64,000 nt of DNA from JBNAVY01 sp049700195 (GTDB lineage: Bacteria; Bacillota; Thermoanaerobacteria; Thermoanaerobacterales; Thermoanaerobacteraceae), in contig JBNAVY010000003.1 of assembly GCA_049700195.1 (NCBI GenBank), forward strand, positions 27,195 through 91,194, written 5' to 3'. The translations under genes and the position numbers were made by a program. This document shows positions 58,958-64,000 of the stretch, piece after piece. Below the pieces are notes generated by a model. That model was not told the origin of the DNA and did no database searches. It worked only from the letters and a program-made list of their open reading frames with translations. How positions within the stretch are numbered: the stretch's first letter is position 1; each line of letters starts with the position of its first letter.

Positions 58958-60322
58958 TTATGTGAGAGGCAATAATTTGATATCGCTTTCATCTCTCACA
59001 AACATTGAATATTTAATTGGTCTGTCAACATTCATAATTATATCATCTATAACTATCTTAGTACCTTGATAAACTACACCTAGTATTTTAATTATGCTAT
59101 TACTGCTATCTTTAGCCTGAGCATTTAAATATGCAAGCTGTTCATTTAAGTTTTCGTGTAAAAGTTTTAATTGTTCTAAAGAAATTTTTGTTTTTTCGTA
59201 AATCTCTCTTTTATCTGGAGGTAAATATTCAAATTTTCTTAAATAATTCAATACTTTTTCAACCTTTTCTATATTATCACGACTTTGTTTAATTTGAATG
59301 TTCAGCTCTGAAATTTTCATTCGCGTTTCTGGCAAAATTCCTACTTGTAGTTCTGTAACTGTTCCCATATCAGAACCAACATTGACTGCTATTATTTCTT
59401 TTGCTGCCATTATTTTGCTTCCCAAAATCTGCCCTTTGCTTCCAACAAGTTTTACACTTTCACTAGTTTTTACATTACTATATAAAATAGCTTCACTAAA
59501 AACGCTGCCCTTTGCAGAAACATTACAGTTCTGAAAATATTTTGCTGTTATATCTCCTTCAGCAATTAATAGAGCTCGCCCATTACCCTGAACTCCTTTA
59601 TGTATGATAATATTTCCTTTTGCTTTTATAGTAGATGCCTCAACTACTCCAAATATCTCAACGTCTCCTTGACTTTCTATCATAAATCCAGATTTAACAT
59701 TACCTGTTACTTTTACGCTTGCAAAAGTTATAATATTACCTACAGATGTATCGACTTCTTTAACTTCTAATATCTTATTTACTTCAATTTTAGATCCATT
59801 ATATATTATATGCCCATCAGAATCAGCAACAAGCAAATCTCCTTTTATTACGGTATTTTTGCCAGCAGGAATTCTAATATCTTTTCCTTTTATAGGTTCA
59901 ATTTTTTGTCCAAAGATATTAATACCTGTTTTACCTTCTGTAGGATTTATTTTTTTTGCTATAACATCGCCTTTTTTTATGTTTTTAAAAAGCTCTAAAT
60001 TTTTATAGTCAACAGTGCCATCTTCTAAAATTTTTGGTGCTGCACTACTTTTAAATTCAACTTGAAAAATAATTTTCCCATCTTCCCCGTTTATAGGCTT
60101 TACCCCCTGAGCAACAATTAAATCTTTTACATTTTCAGGATTAGCACAAGCATATTCAATATTTTTTTGAATTATCCCATAAATAATTTTTTTATTATTT
60201 AAGGCATTTAATAAATTTTCTTTATTTAAAATAATACCATTTTCATCTTCTTGAATATTTAAATATGCTATTAGCTTATCCTTTGATATATCAATTTTTA
60301 TGTTATATTTTTTGCTCTCCAT
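58958..60322 (-). CDS. fapA: FapA family (DUF342) flagellar assembly-associated protein
   Basis: 454-residue DUF342 protein. An N-terminal alpha/beta region (about 1-165, including VIAKKINPTEGKTGINIFGQ) precedes a right-handed beta-helix stretch (about 170-320) with repeated short G/V turns, then a helical coiled-coil segment (about 335-400). Family members lie in clostridial flagellar/chemotaxis operons and in Vibrio affect flagellar assembly. The ATG at 60337 overlaps its own purine run; GGAGG 8 bases before the ATG at 60322 decides the start. It lies between sigD and the small hypothetical gene. Confidence 0.88.
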   Translation of the reverse strand: MESKKYNIKIDISKDKLIAYLNIQEDENGIILNKENLLNALNNKKIIYGIIQKNIEYACANPENVKDLIVAQGVKPINGEDGKIIFQVEFKSSAAPKILEDGTVDYKNLELFKNIKKGDVIAKKINPTEGKTGINIFGQKIEPIKGKDIRIPAGKNTVIKGDLLVADSDGHIIYNGSKIEVNKILEVKEVDTSVGNIITFASVKVTGNVKSGFMIESQGDVEIFGVVEASTIKAKGNIIIHKGVQGNGRALLIAEGDITAKYFQNCNVSAKGSVFSEAILYSNVKTSESVKLVGSKGQILGSKIMAAKEIIAVNVGSDMGTVTELQVGILPETRMKISELNIQIKQSRDNIEKVEKVLNYLRKFEYLPPDKREIYEKTKISLEQLKLLHENLNEQLAYLNAQAKDSSNSIIKILGVVYQGTKIVIDDIIMNVDRPIKYSMFVRDESDIKLLPLT

Positions 60323-60347
60323 ATGTAAAGCCTCCATCCTTTGTATT

Positions 60348-61088
60348 TTAAAAATATTCAGTTAAAACCTCCTTTAATTTTTTAGTTGCTTTTGAATGTA
60401 TTTGTGATATCCTTGATTCAGTCAAATTTAAAATCTTGCTTATTTCTTTATAGTTTAAATCTTCATAGTAATACAGTGTTATAACCAACTTCTCATTTTC
60501 GGAAAGTAAATTAATAGCATGAGTAAGTTTTTGTTTTAACTCTAAATTTAGAGTTTCATCTTCTGGGTCATTATAAATTTCTTCTGAAAGAGAATTTACC
60601 TTTATATTATTTTCGACAATTTCTTCAAAAGAATTAATATTACTTACATTAATATAACTTAATGTTTTTAAAACATCGCTTTCACTAAACCCGGATTCCT
60701 TTGCTATTTCATAAACCTCAGGTTCTCTGTTATATTTATGTTGAAGCATTTCTATAGTTTCTTCTATTTTTTTATATTTCTTTTTTAAACTTCTTGGCAT
60801 CCAATCTTTTTTTCTTAAATAATCTATTACTTCACCTCGTATTCTAAGTGAAGCATATGTTTCAAACTTTACTCCCTTTTCTGGCTGAAATTTATCTATA
60901 GCGTCCATAAGGCCAATTATCCCTTGATTTACTAAATCTTCAAATTCTGATAATGTTGCATCGGTTATACATAATTTTCTTACAATGTGTTTTACAAGAG
61001 GTATATATTTAACTACAATTTCATTTCTTATTTCGGGATTTTTTTCAGCATAATACATTTTCCATACATCTTCTTCAACTATGGACAT
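60348..61088 (-). CDS. sigD: Flagellar/motility RNA polymerase sigma factor (SigD/FliA/WhiG)
   Basis: 246-residue group 3 sigma factor. Region 2 (about 15-90) contains FEDLVNQGIIGLMDAIDKF and KFETYASLRIRGEVIDYLRKKDW, diagnostic for FliA/SigD/WhiG. Region 3 lies at about 105-150. Region 4 has NEKLVITLYYYEDLNYKEISKILNL and the SRISQIHSKA helix-turn-helix. It should transcribe late flagellar, chemoreceptor and autolysin genes. AGGAATT precedes the ATG. It is encoded after cheD, as in Bacillus. Confidence 0.96.
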   Translation of the reverse strand: MSIVEEDVWKMYYAEKNPEIRNEIVVKYIPLVKHIVRKLCITDATLSEFEDLVNQGIIGLMDAIDKFQPEKGVKFETYASLRIRGEVIDYLRKKDWMPRSLKKKYKKIEETIEMLQHKYNREPEVYEIAKESGFSESDVLKTLSYINVSNINSFEEIVENNIKVNSLSEEIYNDPEDETLNLELKQKLTHAINLLSENEKLVITLYYYEDLNYKEISKILNLTESRISQIHSKATKKLKEVLTEYF

Positions 61089-61102
61089 ACTAATTCCTCC
61101 AT

Positions 61103-61591
61103 TTATATAAATTTAGTTCCATAGCCTATAGTTTTTACTAAAAGTTTTCCGTTTTCTGAATAAAACTCTATAGTCCTACCATATGTTCCTCCTACATCTT
61201 CAGCTATAATAGGAATTCCAAGTTTATTTAAAACTTCTTTAGTTGCTGCAGCATTTCTTAAACCTATGTTCATAATATCTGAATTAATTTTAGTAGAAAA
61301 CATCTGGGCTCCTCCAGCAATTTTACTTACAAGTCTTTTTTGATTTGCTCCCTCTTTTGTCATTATTTCAATAAGAGCTTCAATACCTGTATCTGCGAAT
61401 TTAAGTTTGTTTGTACTGTTTGACATATTTGTGCTATAAGGAAGCATTATATGAACTAAACCTGCTATTTTACTTACACTATCATAAAGTACTATACCTA
61501 TACATGAACCAAGTCCAACAGTAGTAAGAATCCCCGGATTCTTTGTAATCTTTGCATCTGCCATTCCAACCCTAATCATCTCATTAACCAT
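61103..61591 (-). CDS. cheD: Chemoreceptor glutamine deamidase CheD
   Basis: 162-residue CheD. The catalytic Cys30 lies in LGSCIGIVLYD, His47 in HIMLPYS, and the Thr/Gly-rich segment KIAGGAQMF follows. It deamidates receptor glutamines and binds CheC to stimulate its CheY-P phosphatase. The frame is open to 61606, but GGAGTG lies about 7 bases before the ATG at 61591. The start overlaps the cheC end by 8 bases, so the two are coupled, in line with their physical complex. Confidence 0.95.
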   Translation of the reverse strand: MVNEMIRVGMADAKITKNPGILTTVGLGSCIGIVLYDSVSKIAGLVHIMLPYSTNMSNSTNKLKFADTGIEALIEIMTKEGANQKRLVSKIAGGAQMFSTKINSDIMNIGLRNAAATKEVLNKLGIPIIAEDVGGTYGRTIEFYSENGKLLVKTIGYGTKFI

Positions 61592-62198
61592 CAATTTCCA
61601 CTCCAAGTGCTTTTAATATTATATCAAAAGAATTTATGTCAGGGATTAAGAAAAAATCCCCTTTTATCAATTTATCATCTTCTACAAATTCTGTTTCAAT
61701 AAACAAAATTTTGTCTGATATTTCACCATATTTTATAGCTGGTACACTAAGAATTGCTCCTGCCATGTCTATACTTATTGCAGGTGGTGAAATTTTCATT
61801 TCAAGATTTGTTAATACAGATAATGAAGATATATAGCTTCCAGACATTATGTTTCCTATTTCCTGTAATGCAGATTTCTCCAGTTCATCAAATTTTTCTT
61901 CCACTTTTAAACCCATAAGATTGAAAATCAGTGAAGCAGCACTCTTAAGGTCTAGAGCAAACAAAATATTTCCTTTTATATCTCCTTCTAAATCAAAATA
62001 TATCCCAATTATAATAGTATCAGGTGAACCAAAGATATCTGCCACTTCATTAAAATCCAATATTTTTACATTTGGAATATGCATATCCACTTTTTTGCCT
62101 ATCATTGTAGAAAGTGCGGTAACTGCATTGCCTGCTCCTATATTCCCAAGCTCTTTTAAAACATCCAAATACATATTATTTAATTTATTAAATTCCAC
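61584..62198 (-). CDS. cheC: CheY-P phosphatase CheC
   Basis: 204 residues with two copies of the CheC/CheX/FliY phosphatase motif (D/S)-x3-E-x2-N. The first is DVLKELGN, the second SALQEIGN, each followed by a Pro about 22 residues later. Both sites look intact. It dephosphorylates CheY-P and is stimulated by CheD. An ATG at 62216 overlaps the cheW stop, but AGGATGTGAT is 3 bases before a GTG at 62198, which gives the family N-terminus; I prefer the GTG. The start remains somewhat uncertain. Confidence 0.92.
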   Translation of the reverse strand: MEFNKLNNMYLDVLKELGNIGAGNAVTALSTMIGKKVDMHIPNVKILDFNEVADIFGSPDTIIIGIYFDLEGDIKGNILFALDLKSAASLIFNLMGLKVEEKFDELEKSALQEIGNIMSGSYISSLSVLTNLEMKISPPAISIDMAGAILSVPAIKYGEISDKILFIETEFVEDDKLIKGDFFLIPDINSFDIILKALGVEIDG

Positions 62199-62202
62199 AA
62201 GA

Positions 62203-62628
62203 TCACATCCTGACATTTAATAATTTTTTTAAATCTAATATCAAAAAGACCCTGTCTCCTATTTTACCAACTTTTGCAACATATTTAGAAAATTCATCTT
62301 TATTATCATTAAATGTCAAACTGTCAATACTATCATCATTAATATCAATAACTTCGTTTGCACTATCAACAATCATTCCGACGACTGTGTCCTCAGACTT
62401 TAAGACTACTATTCTTGTATCATCATCCCAATCTTTTTCAGGAAAATTTAATTTTTTTCTAAGTGAAATAACAGGTATTATTTCTCCTCTTAAATTTATA
62501 ACTCCTTTTACATATTCTTCTGTCTGCGGAACACGGGTTATTGTCATGACTTTTTCAATAGTCTGCACTTTATCTATTTTTATTGCATATTCTTCATTTT
62601 CTATTTTTGTTACAACATATAAACTCAA
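62203..62628 (-). CDS. cheW: Chemotaxis adaptor CheW
   Basis: 141-residue SH3-like adaptor linking CheA to chemoreceptors. Visible: YAIKIDKVQTIEKV, the PQTEEYVKGVINLRGEIIPV core (spread over about 34-53) and a C-terminal LILDLKKLL. Translation starts at TTG, 7 bases after GGGAGGT; no ATG is available. It follows cheA by 18 bases. CheA's own C-terminal P5 domain has the same fold. Confidence 0.95.
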   Translation of the reverse strand: MSLYVVTKIENEEYAIKIDKVQTIEKVMTITRVPQTEEYVKGVINLRGEIIPVISLRKKLNFPEKDWDDDTRIVVLKSEDTVVGMIVDSANEVIDINDDSIDSLTFNDNKDEFSKYVAKVGKIGDRVFLILDLKKLLNVRM

Positions 62629-62646
62629 TTTTGCTACCTCCCATCT

Positions 62647-64000
62647 TTAAAACAAATTATTAGAATCTACTATCAAAGCAACTTGTCCATCTCCTAAAAT
62701 TGTTGCACCGGCAATTGTCTTAACAGAAGATAAATATTTACCTAAAGGTTTTATTACAATTTCTTGCTGCCCTATAAGTTCATCTACTACACAGCAAGCC
62801 AAACTCTCTCCTTTTTTTATTATTACACAGACAAGATTTTCATCATTTTTAGTTTTTTCTATCTCAAGAATTTCATTTAATCTTACAATAGGTATTACTT
62901 TGCCTCTAAATAAAACAACTTCTTTCCCTTGGACATCATGAATTTCTTCTTCTTTTTTATGTACAATCTCAGATATAGAATTTAATGGTATGGCAAACTT
63001 TTCTTCGCCTATTTTAACTAATAAAGCCTGTATAATTGCAAGAGTAAGAGGTAATTTTATTATAAATTTTGTACCTTTATTTAATTCTGTCACTACTTCT
63101 ATAGATCCATTTAAAGCTTCTATCTTATTTTTCACAACATCTAAACCTACACCACGTCCAGATACATCAGTTACTTTATCTGAAGTACTAAAGCCAGGTT
63201 TAAACAGGATATCTAATATTTTTTCTTTTGAAAGTTCATTTATCTGTTCATTGCTATAAAGGCTTTTTTCGACAGCTTTTTTCTTAACTTTTTCAATATC
63301 AATTCCTGCACCATCATCGCTTACTTCAATAATAACATGATTCCCTTCATGGAAAGCTCTTAAATTTATTGTACCTGTATCGGATTTACCGGATTTAACT
63401 CTTTCTTCTGGAGTTTCAATACCATGATCAATTGAATTTCGTATAATATGTACAAGGGGATCACCTATTTCATCAATAACAGTTCTGTCAACTTCAGTAT
63501 CTGTGCCATACATATTTAAGTTTATCTTTTTGCCTAAATCATGAGATAAGTCCCTTACCATTCGTGGAAACCTGTTAAAAACTCTTTCTACTGGTACCAT
63601 GCGGACTTTCATTACAGCATCATGTAGATTTGTCGTTATTCTTTCTAAATATTCAATGGTGCTTGAAGTGTCAGTATTTTTATTTTCAGATTCTAAACCT
63701 TCTAATCTTGTTTTTATTATAATTAACTCACTGACTAAATTCATTAGATTATCAAGTCTATCTATATCAACACGAACACTTTTCCCAGTTTTACTGTTTT
63801 TGACCTTATTATCCAAATCCGATTTTGCAGTATTAAGTTTAATATCATTGTTTTCTTTTTCTTCTATTTTTAAATTTAAACTTATATCTTCAATTTCAAC
63901 TTTATTAACTTCTGCTATTGATAAAAGAATATTTTCCAAATCTCTTTTATCTCTTTTTGTTATCAAATGAACTATAAAATTATCTCCGAATTTTTCATCC
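62647..64000 (-). CDS. cheA: Chemotaxis histidine kinase CheA (N-terminus beyond window)
   Basis: The frame is open to the window edge, so about 451 C-terminal residues are seen and the P1 (phospho-His) and most of P2 are outside. Visible: end of a P2-like domain (to about 63,870), a linker, P3 dimerisation helices (DIDRLDNLMNLVSELII), the P4 ATPase with N box (HIIRNSIDHGIE), G1 (SDDGAGID) and G2 (GRGVGLDVVK), and the P5 CheW-like domain. It phosphorylates CheY and CheB. The TTG at 63966 is internal, not the start. Confidence 0.95.
   Translation of the reverse strand, partial: DEKFGDNFIVHLITKRDKRDLENILLSIAEVNKVEIEDISLNLKIEEKENNDIKLNTAKSDLDNKVKNSKTGKSVRVDIDRLDNLMNLVSELIIIKTRLEGLESENKNTDTSSTIEYLERITTNLHDAVMKVRMVPVERVFNRFPRMVRDLSHDLGKKINLNMYGTDTEVDRTVIDEIGDPLVHIIRNSIDHGIETPEERVKSGKSDTGTINLRAFHEGNHVIIEVSDDGAGIDIEKVKKKAVEKSLYSNEQINELSKEKILDILFKPGFSTSDKVTDVSGRGVGLDVVKNKIEALNGSIEVVTELNKGTKFIIKLPLTLAIIQALLVKIGEEKFAIPLNSISEIVHKKEEEIHDVQGKEVVLFRGKVIPIVRLNEILEIEKTKNDENLVCVIIKKGESLACCVVDELIGQQEIVIKPLGKYLSSVKTIAGATILGDGQVALIVDSNNLF

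Noticed and set aside
62647..63966. CheA starting at TTG 63966
   Set aside because: The frame stays open to the window edge, and CheA needs P1 and P2 upstream; this TTG is internal.

Overview
The window is about 64 kb of AT-rich (visibly around 30% G+C), almost fully coding chromosome from a motile, endospore-forming Clostridia-type Firmicute. Support for this is the Gram-positive PolC polymerase, the sporulation genes spoVS, spoVK and a SpoIIIE/FtsK translocase, RNase Y with ymdB, ylxR/ylxQ, RecX, a fapA/sigD/che cluster, AGGAGG-type ribosome binding sites and frequent TTG/GTG starts. A class 1B (Thermotoga/Bacillus type) speD and the gene order recall thermoanaerobic clostridia, but I cannot name a genus. 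I see no tRNA, rRNA, IS element, prophage or CRISPR array. No gap between genes exceeds about 145 bases.

Layout. Positions 1-13,667 read on the + strand: end of cmk (partial), plsC, ispH, an S1-repeat protein, speD (own promoter), cheR, miaB, mutS-mutL, miaA-hfq, proC, rnhA, and a Xer-type tyrosine recombinase preceded by a 44-bp near-perfect palindrome. A shared hairpin at 13.66-13.70 kb separates this block from the rest, which all reads on the - strand. In transcription order (right to left) the - strand holds cheA (truncated by the window edge)-cheW-cheC-cheD-sigD-fapA-hypothetical; rpsB-tsf; pyrH-frr-uppS-cdsA-dxr-rseP-ispG-GT2-polC; rimP-nusA-ylxR-ylxQ-infB-rbfA-nrnA-truB-ribF; rpsO; pnp; a YlxY/PdaB-like deacetylase, pepR-like protease, dut, ylmC; dapG; tepA-ylzJ; ftsK-rimO-pgsA-cinA; recA-recX; rny; ymdB; spoVS; PHP phosphoesterase; aspartate aminotransferase-purB-asnS; spoVK-methionine gamma-lyase family.

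How the genes fit together. The - strand is mostly the classical Firmicute housekeeping supercluster for translation (rpsB, tsf, frr, infB, rbfA, rimP, truB, rpsO), transcription (nusA), envelope and isoprenoid precursors (uppS, cdsA, dxr, ispG, pgsA), replication and repair (polC, recA, recX) and RNA decay (rny, pnp, nrnA). The + strand joins mismatch repair (mutS, mutL) with tRNA isopentenyl/methylthio modification (miaA, miaB) and Hfq.

I found no wholly new multi-gene system. The points worth a second look are in control and start signals: rny has no ATG/GTG/TTG at a sensible position and appears to start at AUU; spoVS has a consensus sigma-H promoter; the spoVK ribosome binding site can be sequestered by an upstream arm; the rpsO leader carries a 7-nt anti-Shine-Dalgarno; the ftsK promoter is nested in the preceding terminator; the palindrome before the recombinase has no obvious role; a GT2 glycosyltransferase interrupts the ispG-polC order; and a small lysine/glutamate-rich protein closes the chemotaxis operon. 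Many predicted N-termini need trimming; I chose starts from Shine-Dalgarno spacing and family length.
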